A stretch of 64,000 nt of DNA. It comes from Phoronis australis (Eukaryota; Phoronida; Phoronidae). The DNA is taken from positions 545,716 to 609,715 of the forward strand of contig NMRA01000045.1 in NCBI GenBank assembly GCA_002633005.1. Direction: 5' to 3'. Under the pieces are notes generated by a model that had not been told where the DNA came from, made no database searches, and saw only the letters and a program-made list of their open reading frames with translations. The translations under genes were made by a program, and so were the position numbers. Positions 1 to 12,007 of the stretch are shown here, piece after piece (within the stretch, counting starts at the first letter, position 1; each line of letters opens with the position of its first letter).

Positions 1-727
1 CAGTTTAAGTTATGTTTCCTCACCTCCTGAATCATGTTTAAGTGAAAATGTAACAGTCCCAAGGAGGGGAGGGAGCGTGGGTTGATACAGTGATACAGCT
101 GGAATGAGACATAACAGTGTTTACAGTTTCTGCTGTTTATTTGACAAACCACAGGAACAAAAACACCCATGTCAATGTGACAGATTGCAGCCTTTCTCCC
201 TGGTTACTACATGAAAACTTAACTGAAAAGCATTCCTCAACAGGTCTTGCATAAATCAATGATACAAGCAGAAAGAGTTGCAACTTTGTCAAATGTCCTT
301 ATTGAAATCCCATGACCTACAAATCTATTAACTGATCCCTGGATCATTAACATAATAGCAACTGTCACTGTGCACAAATAAAAGGACAAAATTATTACAT
401 AACAAAACACAAGCCTGAATCAGAAACTCCTCACTAGGTCCCAAACTTGAGTCACAGTAAGCCTGCACCATACAAGAGATCGAATCTTGATAAGTAAAAG
501 AACGTCTTTTATATAAATTTTCTAAAAGTACGAAAACTTCAATAATATAATTGAATAACACAAACTTTCACAAAAATCAGATGGTTAAAGTGCTTAAAAT
601 CATCAATTAAATTGAAATGCCAAGAAACAACCTCACCAGTGGATCAGCTGTAAGTCGATCAGCTGTCACATTTAGCTCACAGGCAAACTTTATCTAATGA
701 TATGTTAGTTAGCTGATCTGGAGTTAG
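1..727. other. AT-rich non-coding sequence
   Basis: I see no gene, RNA or clear repeat here. A short open frame on the minus strand near 328-561 has no recognisable domain and a composition like its surroundings. Confidence 0.5.
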
Positions 728-1034
728 GAGCATGTGGTGGACATTTACTACGAGCATGTATTGGTGGACACTTACTACGAGCATGTATTGGTTGACACTT
801 ACTACGAGCATGTATTGGTTGACACTCACTAGGAGCATGTATTGGTTGACACTTACTACGAGCATGTATTGGTTGACACTCACTACGAGCATGTATTGGT
901 TGACACTCACTACAAGCATGAATTGTATTGGTTGACACTTACTATGAGCATGTATTGGTTAACACTTACTACGAGCATGTATTGGTTGACACTCACTAGG
1001 AGCATGTATTGGTTGACACTCACTAGGAGCATGA
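728..1034. repeat. 27-bp minisatellite, about 11 units
   Basis: A tandem array whose unit contains GAGCATGTATTGGTTGACAC followed by a short variable TTACTAC or TCACTAC part, total 27 bp. Units differ by a few substitutions (CTACGAG or CTAGGAG; TGGTGGAC or TGGTTGAC), and one unit near 915-930 carries a small insertion. Because 27 is a multiple of three, long repetitive open frames appear on both strands; these are by-products of the repeat. Confidence 0.95.
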
Positions 1035-1297
1035 GAATTCCAGAGATTTTGTAGATTTCATTTACTTTTTTAGTTAACATCAATGTGTATTATCTTACTC
1101 AGATCTGGTCAGATTATCTCCACATGCAGTATTTTCGGATGAAAACAGTATGTATTATGTTGTAATATCGGGCGTCAAAAGCAATGCTTAGCAACCATTT
1201 TTACTTTGTGATTTGTTTCCTGTGCTTCCCTTTCTCATAAATTGTCTCTTTATCGAACTAGTTTTGAAGGGACACGCGAAATGTCATCGATTTTCAG

Positions 1298-1439
1298 GAC
1301 ATGTATGGACAGTTCTCAAGCTGAGGCGGCTAGTTTACGAGACGATCTCATCACCTGGTGACTCGATAAGATTCCTGATATTGTTTGATATCATTACCAT
1401 ACATCAGCTTCAAGAGAGTGTATCAATCACAAAGCAGGC
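1298..1439 (+). CDS. Candidate internal exon, product unknown
   Basis: An exon-like island with an acceptor (CGATTTTCAG) ending at 1297 and a good donor (GTGAGT) starting at 1440. The open frame begins after two bases and reads HVWTVLKLRRLVYETISSPG and onward to KQ before the donor, 46 codons with a mixed third-position pattern and many charged and aliphatic residues. It would enter needing one base from the preceding exon and leave two bases over. I do not recognise the protein. Against it: the length is small enough to arise by chance, no neighbouring exon is convincing, and the polypyrimidine tract is short. Confidence 0.22.
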
Positions 1440-4429
1440 GTGAGTTATTGTCTTAATGTGAATTTTATTCTTTAATTATGTCCAGGCTGACACTTAAGTG
1501 TAAGTTGCGCGTGTAGATAACAACAGCCTCAGTCCAGCAGACAATTCCGTAAGTGGTGTCGACAAAGTGGAGCTATGAAGGTGTAAATCAATCTATGCGT
1601 GTCTTTCTTGTAGTGAAGGTAAAGTGTAAGCAAAACGAGTTCCCGCTTCATCACACCGCCTTTGTTTGGATCAGCTGTAAATCTACTCAACACTCAATTT
1701 TTTCATTTGTCATTTTCTAGTACATCGTAATCATCCCAACGTGGCTGACTTGTGAAGTTGACGTTCTAGTTTCCATCTGGGGAGAGAGAGAGGTCCTTGC
1801 CGTTTTTGATGGCAAGCACTGACAAAAACAGCAAAGCATATGACCAAAGGTCATATTGGCCACGCGCTTTGCAATAACTTCCGCTGAATATTAATTCTGA
1901 AACTGATGGGAACATTTACGCTTTACTTCGTGGTTAACCGGAGTTAACAATTGAAGCTTTGGTAGTAGCGATGTTAACTGCATGGGAAGTTGCCTTAAAA
2001 GACCACTTGTATTTAGAGATCACTCCTTATATGTGAACCTCAATACACTCGCGTCTACTATCTTTTACATGTTGGGGCTGAAAATCTGTAGTATTGCCTG
2101 CCTGAAGTTTAACCTCCCAAATTTGCTGTGTCCTCAAATTGGGTGATTTGTAGGTGTCTTTGGGAGGACTTCATTTCGATTAGGCTCTGTTCTCGGTTAA
2201 GTCTTAACATGCAAATCACTGAACACATTAGAAGAAGATTGGTGCAGTCTTCAATATTAGAATTCTGGGATGAGAAATTTTTTTCCTTCAGCTAAAAGTT
2301 CAACATTTGGGCTGTTCACTGGCAAACGCTCAGAGTGATTGCTGATCAGTTTATTTGGTGTGTTACAAATTGTTAGAGCTTGGGATGGCTTATTTAAACT
2401 TACATAAACTGGCAAACTTCATACAATTACAATAGAGATGCTGTGTGCGTCTGTAACCAAGATGATGAAGTTGTTGCTGATGTGACGTCCCCCTCTGTTA
2501 ATTGTTTTTGCTGGGATTGCGTCAACGTGATCATTTGGCAATATCGAGCTAATTTTGCATCTGGTTTTATGATGTCTCCCTCCTCCGCATAGTTAGGTCA
2601 TGTATGGAGTGCTTGAATTGTTTCCTTAATAAACATCTAGCAATTGACTTTTTGTCTATGTAAACAGAGCCAGTGTTCTGTGTTTAAAGCCAGACTCCAC
2701 ATGTTGAACATTAAAAAAGGTAGAACTTGGGAAGCTATAGTCAAAGATGAACCTCTAAGATGAACGAACAAGTGAAGGCAAACACCTCGCTTTTTGCATT
2801 ACTTGCTCTTTATAAAGCTTTCCTCGGTTTCAACACCATTGTTGTACGGTAGTTGGCAATGCAAGCTTTCACTTTCTGGCCAGTCAGGTATTTTGATATA
2901 AAAGATTAGATATCTACGGTAGATTTACATTAATATTAGAACCCATGTAGTGGTCTTCTGATAAAATGGCATTTGACAGCATATAGTACCATGTTTTACT
3001 TTCATTTTAATAGAGACATTCGAAGAAAAGCCTCTTGTGTTAGTTGCTAGATATCGGTTATCTAGTCTCATGCAAGATAGTTATTTTTGATCGCCTGTTT
3101 ATCAAAGAGGCATGAAATGCGAAAACGCATAAAAATACCTACTTCTTGGGGATGCCAATGTGAGAGTAATCCACTTTGAATATTGCAAAGCTTTTTAGAA
3201 AAAATCATCACATTCATTATTTTTGAAATACAGACGAAATAAAATTTTTCTTTCCAATACAGTTTCAGATTCTTCGCCCAACTAATTATATAATTTGTAT
3301 TTCCACGACAAAGCCTGAACTATGTTACCAGGGCTGCGCTCCATAGATGCAAGAACATTGCGATTAAAGCTGGTGTGGTCACGTGCTTCGCTTGCATTGC
3401 ATGAACATATAATGCAAAGTCTTCTGTGATCTTGCCTTTTTGGCACAGCGATGTAGTTTGGTGTATGATTTTAAGTTTAAAAATGGCACCACCTGATCAC
3501 CATTGGTGGTCGAAAATGCAGAATTGTGGATAAATACTGTGAACAGATTAAGCTAAAAAGCATATTCTAATTTGTTCAGTTCTCCGTCTTTTTAAATCTG
3601 GTCGCATTACCTTTTGGTTCATTGGGCGTTTTACCTAACACAGGCAGCATTTTATTTTGGAAATTTTAGGCTGAATTGTGTTCCACAAGGATTCTTTCAC
3701 TGCTACGTATCTGTTGATTCTTATTATTGATATGTTACCTGTCTTGATGTCGTTCACTCCCCCATTCACCACTAGCACCCCTCAAATTTGTGTCACCACT
3801 TTTATGGCTAACCCTCCGCCTAGGGCCTTGACAATGCCACTGGTAGTAAAAGAGAGTCAACTTTAAGCCAGAAATTACCATCATTACTTTTTGCAATGAA
3901 TGGGCCCCCTGAGTTGCCACTGTTTGTGAAGCTCTCATGAATGTGAAACCTTTTCATGGAGCACAAGAAAGCCTGGAAGACTTACAGTCTCAAATGATTA
4001 AACCAAAGATCTGTTAACATGGCTTTAGCAAATTTTAATCTCAATTTGCCTACTGTTTTATGTGTAAATCATGTGGATTTGCTTTACATTATTTTCACAT
4101 GATTCGTCCATGGTTATGCATAGATGTGTCTCTTTTAAGACCCTTTCAAACCAGCATTAAGCTTAAGTAGCATTGATATAAACTCAGTGAAGTACAGTTG
4201 AATCTTTCACGCTGGCTTCAGTAGTTAACTGATACCGAAGTTATCATCACTTCATGTTTGGGTCATCGAAGTTATCGTGTGATGGCACTGGTCAAACGTG
4301 TTTATTAAAATGAAAGGATTATTAAAGTGCTTATAGTCGTAGAATGGTGAATACTTTATGATTTCAAATTAAAATGCAACACCTGTCGTTATTGACTGTG
4401 GCACCTGCTGGTCTTTCCGGTGACACCAA
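1440..4429. other. Non-coding sequence, no feature seen
   Basis: AT-rich unique-looking sequence. Open frames on both strands are short and unrecognised. A possible acceptor near 3329 followed by about 30 open codons was considered and not called. This may be intron or intergenic DNA. Confidence 0.4.
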
Positions 4430-4640
4430 AGCTAACTTTTCACATTGTTTCTAAGTGTCATTGTACTTCAGTGTTAAATCTGCCTGTTTACTGCCAACCG
4501 AAGTTGCATTTTGCCCCTGTTTAGCTGTCAGTGTTGAATTTTGAAGCGAAGCGTTTTGGGGTTTAAAAACATTACCATGCCGATCCGATCTTGACTTCCT
4601 GACCAATGAGTCAGCAACTTGAGTCTCAAGCATCTTTTTG
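4430..4640 (-). repeat. Dispersed repeat with retained reading frame, copy 1
   Basis: The plus strand is similar to 20830-20995 over most of its length, including shared blocks around GGGTTTAAAA and GAGTCTCAAGCA, and more weakly to 7800-7870. On the minus strand it holds a 60-codon frame (4633 to 4451) beginning MLETQVADSLVRKSRSDRHG. The 20.9-kb copy, read in the equivalent frame, begins LLETCVAGSFGNKSRTDEHG, so the matching extends to residue level (ETxVAxS, KSRxDxHGxV, then a downstream NS and TAxQ). That pattern suggests descent from protein-coding sequence, for example a transposon protein or a captured exon. I do not recognise the protein, and both copies look decayed at their ends. Confidence 0.55.
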
Positions 4641-5990
4641 AATGACCTACAATTTTGAAAATTTTTCTTTAATTGCTTTTAATTGCTTATGGTCCACCCC
4701 TCGTACCAACCAAACCGCTCAAAGAATGATTGTGAAAATTGGCGTGTATGTTCTTACTAGGAAGTGGACAGTTGACGATAATTTTCTGACGACTTTGACT
4801 ACTGTGGCACCTCCTAGTGGCAGTTTTGTAAGCCTATGGCTGTATCCCCTAAACCATTCATAGGATCTTTACTAAATTTGGTAAGTGTATTGATATAATG
4901 TTAACAACAGAGGACGACGACTTTCAGACGGATCTGACTACTGATATGCCACCTAGTTGCAATTTTATTTTTTTTACGTTTACCTCTGTTTGTTCCAAGG
5001 TCTTCAACGTATTTTTATAAAATTTGGCATACAGGCATCTGTTAATGAGGTGACGCTATCTCTTCGTTTTCAGATGGATTCGACCTAGTTTGCGCCACCT
5101 ATTGGCCATTTTTACTGATTTCGAATCTGTTTTTTGGCGTCCACTCTACTATCAACCAAACGGCTTTCAGGATAATTGTGGAAATTTGCATGTATGTTTT
5201 TATTATGAAGTGGATGGCTGACGATGATTTTCCGACGAGTTCAACTACTGTGGCACCTCCTAGTGGCAGTTTTGTTGTTTTTGCGCTCATGGCTGTATCT
5301 ATTAAACCTTTTGCAGGATCTTTACTTAATTTAGCAAGTGTATTTTTGTGATGTTTACAATGGACGACAACGACTTTCAGATGGATCTGACTTCTGGTGT
5401 GCCCCCTAGTGGCAATTTTAGTTTTTTATGTTTACCAGTCTATATCTTCAAAGGTCCTCAACAGATTTTCATAAAATTTTGATTATAGGCATTTTTTGTT
5501 GAGATGACACTACCATCCTGTTTTTGGATGGAATCGAGGTATTTTGCACCACCTGGTGGCCATTTTTGCTGTTTTCACATCTTGGTTTTGACGTCCACCC
5601 CTCGATCAACCAAATCATTCTAGGGATGGTTTTGAAAATTGGCGTACATGTTTTTAGTGGGAAAAGGACGTTTGATGATGGTGACTGACTACTGTGGCAC
5701 CTCCTAGTGGTAGTTTTGTTTTGTTTTGCGTCCACAGCTGTATCTTCAAAACCCACTACAGAATCTTTATTAAATTTATTTAGTAAGTGAATTTATATGA
5801 AGATAACAGACGACGACTTTCAGGCGGATGGAATGGACGCTGTGCCCACAAGTGGCAATTTCATTTTGTTCTGTTTTCCTTTGTTTCTCTGATATTTCTT
5901 GACTGGTTTTTATGAAATGTGGCATGTTCCCGTTTTTGGATGGATTGTACGTTTTTGCACCATCTAGTGGCCATTTTTATGATACAAATA
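4641..5990. repeat. Trimeric tandem repeat (about 445-bp unit) with CTCF-like cores
   Basis: Three successive copies of a unit of about 445 bp. The anchor TGGCACCTCCTAGTGGCAGT recurs at about 4804, 5251 and 5695. Each unit is itself built of three related sub-units of about 148 bp, each carrying a variant core: CACCTCCTAGTGGCAG, GCCCCCTAGTGGCAAT or CACCACCTGGTGGCCA. Other shared parts are a stretch like AAATTTGGCAAGTGTAT, a GACGACGACTTTCAGA block and a GTCCACCCCTC block. Related arrays lie at 43860-45150 and 46480-46910, with a single core at 40900. No coding function is evident. On the minus strand the core resembles the vertebrate CTCF motif. Confidence 0.85.
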
Positions 5991-7559
5991 ACTCTAAAAG
6001 CACACCATTTGTGATACATTCATGGGCGCAGCGCATTTCAACGCTCCGCGTTGCTCTTGTTATAGTTTTATCTGTCGTATTCACACTCACAGTTAAAACT
6101 GTTGTAACCATATGGATTTAGTAACTAATCATCAGTGCTATCACAGTCTGATTTTCCCCTGTTACTTATGTGGTACTTTAGTGCACCATTAATATTTCCC
6201 ACAAGATTTGACAGCAACGCCACCTACAGAGTTATAACTTCTACAACTGTCGTGTTCACACTGAGTTACAATGATTATCTCTCGCTAAAGCACACTCACA
6301 AAGGGTTGCAACAGCACTGCAGTTACAGATTTTAAAATCGGTTTTAAAGTGTCCAGAACTGGAGTTACAACCATTAAATCAGTTTTAAATTGTAACAACT
6401 TTGATGTGAAAAGAGTATATGAAGGTAGGTAAATGCAAACTTATAGGAGTTTCAGTGGATGATACCAATGTCATAAAAACAGTTTTACACTCACAACCAC
6501 ATGCCTCTGAATGATCTAGCTGTGATACATGACCTTTCATAGAACATCGCTGATTTTGACAAAAAAGTGATAACAAAAATCTATTTGTAAGCTGATGAGG
6601 AAGTTGTGTGTAAAGTGCTAACAGATTACCATGTATTTGTCTGTTATTGTATTTGGACCTCATTACCTTCAGTTGTAATAAAAGCTCACCAATTTAGGAC
6701 ACAAAATATCTGTGGCAAATGAAATTATATTTCCTCTTTTTTCGTGGTACAAGCTAAATGGAAAGCTTTTCCATGTTAAGTAGCTACCACGAGACGATGT
6801 TTTGAAAATCTGTGGCGTTTGAATTGACATTAGAAGCACTTGACAATTTAGTAAAGTCAAGGTTTACAATAATCAAGTTGGTTCTAAATTAATATGTGTT
6901 TTGATTTCTGTATAGTATAGTAGTACATATCACAATTTTGGCGCAGTGATAAAAACAATGAGGGTGCTTCTACAGTGGTGCGTGACGAGCCGACTGATTT
7001 TTTAAGACACACGTTATTTATCATTGGTTGCTCAATGAGACTAAAATATGTGTGCAAATAGTCAGTGTTTCTGGTGCTGATTCACCAATTATCTCATTGA
7101 AGGTCCGTAAGAAAATATAAGCATAATGCCGGTAGCAAAAGTATTCACTTTCTTATGGGTCCTGGGAAAACTTGACTTTATGATGTATATTGTGTAAAAA
7201 GTTTCATTTTAAATAGGCTTCGCAATTTGTATTCAGTCTTTTTTTACAAAAATGCCCCACAGCACAAAATAAATTGCTGGTTTGCGTGTAAATTGTTAAG
7301 GGTTTGTCCAGTTGGGTGAAAAAGTCACGTGGCAGTTAATTAAACGAACACACAAGGCTAACTTTTGTATGTATTTAATAAGTCCACATCAAATTTTTTG
7401 AAGTATCAATAATACCATTAAAGTATTATAATATCAGTTTCATTGTACTTTTTTATCGAATTTTGTCTCAGTCAATAAATTAACTTTGTTAAAACGCCCT
7501 TTCATACTGTCTTATTTCTGGTATGAGCTGAGCCTTGATGTAACCTGCGAAGTTAATTG
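5991..7559. other. Non-coding sequence with weak local repeats
   Basis: Around 6060-6400 there are imperfect repeats of CTGTCGTGTTCACACT-like and GTTTTAAA-like blocks, including an inverted pair (TTTTAAAATCGGTTTTAAAG against later CAGTTTTAAATTG). Otherwise I see nothing. A copy of the motif CACCAATTTAGGACAC occurs near 6687. Confidence 0.4.
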
Positions 7560-7960
7560 AACCGTTCAGTAATACCAGGTTTGGTAGTTATAAACATCGA
7601 AATAAACATTAGGTGATGCTGTCATCATCGAAGTAATCGCAAGGTAGCACTGATGCATCCCATGCACGCTAAGATTTTTGAATGTGAGAACTTTTGCCTG
7701 TTATAATTTGACTGGTGATTAGTCAAGCAAGAAATTAGCAAATATTAGCGATGGTACTGCCCTTTAATTGTTAACGATAGTATTGGCCCCTGACAATAAC
7801 TTTTCATACCGCACCGCAGCATCAAAATTCCACTGTTAAATCCACCTGCTTACTGCGAAGTTAATTGGCGCTGTTAACTTCGATACAAGACCGAAGTTAA
7901 CCATTCATACTGACCGCAACTCTCCAAAACATCGACACGTGAATGTTAGTATGAAAGGGC
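7560..7960 (-). repeat. Diverged relative of the 4.4-kb repeat
   Basis: Several blocks match 4190-4520: CGAAGTTA-type motifs, TAACTTTTCA, and a CACTGTTAAATCCACCTGCT stretch. On the minus strand near 7860-7822 the peptide SKQVDLTVEF parallels SKQADLTLKY of the 4.4-kb copy, so residues are kept although the copy has stops elsewhere. It looks like an older, broken member of the same family. Confidence 0.4.
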
Positions 7961-8377
7961 CTATGAATTCCTAAAAAAGATTTGCAAGTCTTGAAATATT
8001 TCTTTCATTTCTGTATTCATGATTTTACGTACATTTCATAATGGCGGAAAATGAAAAAACTTTTCTTTCTTGTCCAAGCAGTACAGGACACCAAAGGGTA
8101 CTCGCAATGCATATTTGCATGCGCTTGTATGTACCTCACGTGCACATCACGCCATAACCGTCTGCATTTTAATGAGCCATATTTTTTGTCAACCGTGAAG
8201 TTCTCGGATTTATCAGATGGTGTGAAAGAAATGGTTATCAAAATTGACACAGTGCCCTAAAGTTCTTATGAACTTGCAAGGAGTTTCAGGATGCTGAGAG
8301 AACCACCTGACACCAATGAAATGACATGATTAGTGAATTATTGGAAACTGACTCTCATATAAATCAAAAATCAAAGC

Positions 8378-8463
8378 AATGGCTTTAGCTTATGAATGTA
8401 ACATTATTTATCAGCAAGTCAATGGCTTTAGCTTATGAATGTAACATTATTTATCAGCAAGTC
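8378..8463. repeat. Perfect tandem duplication, 43 bp x 2
   Basis: The 43-bp unit starting AATGGCTTTAGCTTATGAAT at 8378 is repeated immediately at 8421 with no visible change, so it is recent or under correction. Confidence 0.95.
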
Positions 8464-8663
8464 TGTGGATTTAGCCAAATATATACAAAACTACAAAATT
8501 TAAATGAGTTAAGTTTATATGTTGTGAAAGAAGAAATCCTATCGAATTTAATTTTACACTTTAAACTTTCTGTCATTGTAAGGACGACATGAAACAGACC
8601 TTTTTAATGAAATTGAGCTGAAACATGTGTGAAAGGAACATCAACACAACTTCATTAATTACT

Positions 8664-8895
8664 TGACTAAATTTCTTACAATGTAAATATATCAGATGAA
8701 ATCTCATCAGTGACGTCACAGTTTTGTAAATTATCTTTTCTTATTTGTTTCATGCAACTTTTCAGACGGAAATTGATATTCTCGTAAAAATCAATGAACG
8801 TTAAGATGCAACCTTTGATAGGACTCGATGCAAAAATGAATATCTTAAGCTATTCAGTATTAAAAATATGTTGCAACAACATTTTTGAGAAATAG
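8664..8895 (+). repeat. Dispersed repeat family R2, diverged copy
   Basis: It shares ordered blocks with 27651-27905 and 54600-54872: GACTAAATTTC, AAATCTCATCAG, a TTTGTTTCATGCAACTTTTC block and a TCGATGCAAAAATGAAT block. This is the weakest of the three copies. The family is non-coding as far as I can see. Confidence 0.4.
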
Positions 8896-9327
8896 GTGTA
8901 GTATCAAAAGGGTTCATTTTGAATGCAGTCGTTTTTGCCTAAATAGGATGTTTTGAAGTAAGCCAGATTTTGATATTTTTCCAATCGATGTCTGGAAACA
9001 CATCTCTCAAAATCAAGTTCAAGGGGTTGAGTTGATATTTTTAAGTACCTAGTAGTAAATACGGGAGTGTACTTGAAAGTACTTGTGCATAAATCATTGA
9101 CCGGTAATTGTCTTTTTGTCTGCTTTGTGTCTGTCTAGGTATTATTTGTGAAAAATCATTACCTGCATGTCAGTTAGCACACATTTATTTTAGAAAGTCC
9201 ACCTTCAATGTCAAATAGGTAAAAATGATTATAGTTTGTGATGAATAATTTATAGAAGCCACATTTATGACATGTTTTGTTCATTTGTTATCCTCTGACT
9301 TTTCTTCTCCATTTTCTTTTGGCAAAG

Positions 9328-9447
9328 TTCAAGTTGCACCTACTGCCTCTTGCAGAAATACAACAGCTCCTAGCCTCTGATTCTTGTATATTTACCCACA
9401 GCCTTGTCGAGTGTGCCAAACATTTCTTCTCAGCTCAAATGAGTTAG
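9328..9447 (+). CDS. Candidate 3'-terminal exon, product uncertain
   Basis: A long pyrimidine tract (about 9297-9320) leads to an acceptor AG at 9326-9327, followed by 39 open codons and a TAG at 9445-9447. The frame begins FKLHLLPLAEIQQLLASDSC and continues with IFTHSLVECAKHFFSAQMS. The spacing of hydrophobic residues and the LL-SD pattern recall the BACK region of BTB-kelch proteins (known for LxxLLxSDxL), but the match is loose and no BTB or kelch exon is visible, so I leave the family open. The incoming phase would be 0. Chance remains a fair explanation for an open stretch of this length. Confidence 0.28.
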   Translation, partial: FKLHLLPLAEIQQLLASDSCIFTHSLVECAKHFFSAQMS

Positions 9448-10072
9448 TGGCCCAAACCTTTGCAAAACTAGGTCAGGCAACTATGTTTTTTATCTCTATA
9501 AAAGAGGAGAGTCATGTATTCTGGTTTGTGTAAATTGAAGTTTTATTTACTGACCAAAAAATAATTAATCCTGAAACAAGTTTGTTGCACCTTTTCTGGT
9601 GTTGACTGTCTTAAACCTGCTCTTTAATGTGTTGCTGAAGGTGGCAGTTTGGGCAGAATTCATTTCTTTTCATTGGATTTTATGTTTTACTATTGCTTTC
9701 TTGATTTCTCTTACAAAATTAGTTGATACTCTGTCCGTGGGACAGTCCTCTCCTGTCAGTCTGCAGGAGCCCTCAGTTAAGGGGCTCTGTGGTCAGTGCT
9801 GGAGATTATGGTATTTCCTTGGGAGGGATATTGGTGTGCACTCAGGACTCTCTTCTAATATGTACACTTATATAATGATGAAAATGGCAAATTTTTACCT
9901 TTTTATGTCGAATCATGGTGTCGCCAATGCTTTGCGGATGATTCAGTATCAGAAAAAAGAGTTCAACGTTGTTATACTAAAATTACTTCATAGGATACCC
10001 ACTGATTGTTGACTCGGGCGACCTCGTGTTCTGCCTAGGTATAACTAAAAAGGATAAAATCACTTAAACCTT

Positions 10073-10432
10073 TAGTGCCACTGTGGTGCCACTGTGATGC
10101 CATTGTGGTGCCACTGTAGTGCAACTGTAGAGCCGCTGTAGAGCCACTGTTGTGCCACTGTAGTGCTATTGTAGAGCCACTGTGGTGCCACTGCAGTGCC
10201 ACTGTAGTGCTACTGTAGAGCCACTGTAGTGCCTCTGTGGTGCCACTGTAGAGCAACTGGTGCCACTGTAGAGCCACTGTGGTGCCACTGTGGTGCCACT
10301 GTGGTGCCACTGTGGTGCCACTGTGGTGCCACTGTGGTGCCACTGTGGTGCCACTGTAGAGCTACTGTAGTGCCATTGTAGAGCCAGTGTAGAGTAACTG
10401 TAGTGCCACTGTAGAGTCACTGTGTTGCCCCT
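10073..10432. repeat. 12-bp minisatellite, about 30 units
   Basis: Array of the unit GGTGCCACTGTA and variants (GTGCCACTGTGG, GAGCCACTGTAG). Variants are interspersed and not blocked, except a homogeneous run of GTGCCACTGTGG at about 10275-10350. The long serine- and histidine-rich minus-strand frames over it are by-products of a period divisible by three. Confidence 0.95.
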
Positions 10433-12007
10433 TAAAAACATTTCTTGACCACTACAGAACATCCATCTCCACAAAAAACATCCAGTCTATTTACATGACA
10501 ACCAAATGTTTCTACAAATCATTGTTTATCACTTTTGTAAAAATTGACTGCATTCTGTTCAATCAAATGTTGTCTCTCAATTTCAACTGAATGTTTGAAG
10601 TGATATTATTATTACAAGAAAAAATAGTAAATCTAGCTTCATTGGCTAAATCTGGGAAGGCAGTGGGGATAATGAGGATATGCTGCTGAGATAGGGTGCA
10701 TTTTTTCAACTTAAAAGTCTCTTTCTCACCATTTCTATATGAATTTGGTATGTAAGTGGTCATAAAAACGCGATGCTTTTTGGTTTGAAAATACCCTGCA
10801 TGCTATGATTTAATGATGTGATTTTAAAAGTCACTACAGTGGAGGATGAGGTTGGGTAAAGTTTTTCCAGATGAATATGGTCCATGTTTAAAGCCCTCTT
10901 TTGACAGGAATAGACATCATGGGGGACAACTCTAGCTCTTGATGTAAACTTGTAAAAGTTTTGGGTATCCACAGCAATGTTAGAACCCAATGAAAAGTGC
11001 ATTTTTGGTAATTATTTTTGTCCAAAATTGGTGGGATTTTAGTGTGCGTGACCAGTACAGACAACAAGACCTTGTTTAAGCTATGGAACTAATACAAGCA
11101 TATCATTCAGTACCTGAAGATGCTAAATATTTGTTTCATAATAATGAGGTTAAAAGCAGGAGACCTCATGGTGCCTTCAGCAAGACATAGTTCAGTTGTC
11201 AGAAACAATTGATGCTTCAATTCTTCCATCGTCTGACATGAGCCTTGCTGCTTATGTCCTAAAGCGCTGTTGTTGTAATTGGAAAATTAAAAAGGGAAAT
11301 TGTTCGTTTTATGGAAAAAAACACATTTTTGGGGTTATTATTGGGTGGGGTTGACTTATTAACTTCATAGCTTTGACCACTACTGTAAAACAACAAAATC
11401 CCTTGTGTTTTTGTGATTTTGTTACAAATTGCCAATTCTTGCCGTTGTTTCCCATACATATGGTGAAATGAAGTTCTGTGACTTAAACACCACTTAAATT
11501 ATGCTTAAAGTCTTTTGTTACTTATCAAATGAGATTTATGTCAGAAGGCTAGTCTATCAATGGTTCAATCGTGCAATGAGACTGATCTCTTTTCTCTGTT
11601 GATGTCCCTTTAATTAACATTCAAGCAAGATCTACAGGAAATTTTGCGAGCAGGTAGATCATTGACCCTTTGTTTTTTTTCGAAACTCGACAAATGTTCA
11701 CACAGGGAAACTGTGTTGATCAGGTAGCAACTGTCAATCAAACGACATTTTTATGAGGTAAGTTAGAATTAAAAAATGCTAACCGTGAAAGACACGCGTT
11801 TTGTAAAAGGATTCCTACTGCACAGTCATCCTGCAATTCTTTTGATAGTCATTGATTAGTCATGTTTTTGTCAGATACTTTGTTGCCATAGATTCCAGTG
11901 TAATCTGTGTTAATCTGTATAATCACTGTATTGTTTTTAAAATATTGGCTCATTGACTTCAGCTCACTGGAGCAGCAGACGCTTCTTGTGCAACACTCGT
12001 TTGTCTC
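10433..12007. other. Non-coding sequence, no feature seen
   Basis: Unique-looking AT-rich sequence without recognisable exons or repeats. Confidence 0.4.

Noticed and set aside
732-935. Repetitive open frames on both strands (MYWLTLTTS-type and reverse)
   Set aside because: Produced by a 27-bp minisatellite with a period divisible by three.
3329-3430. Possible exon after TATGTTACCAG reading LRSIDARTLRLKLVWSRASL
   Set aside because: Open for about 30 codons only, pyrimidine tract poor, ends in a stop; too likely to be chance.
9599-10012. 137-codon plus-strand open frame
   Set aside because: Starts at GTG, has no recognised domain, and its length is about the maximum expected by chance in this much AT-rich DNA. 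The part from 9723 to 9870 is more protein-like but lacks a clear donor.
10035-10474. Ser/His/Trp-rich minus-strand frames
   Set aside because: By-products of the 12-bp minisatellite.
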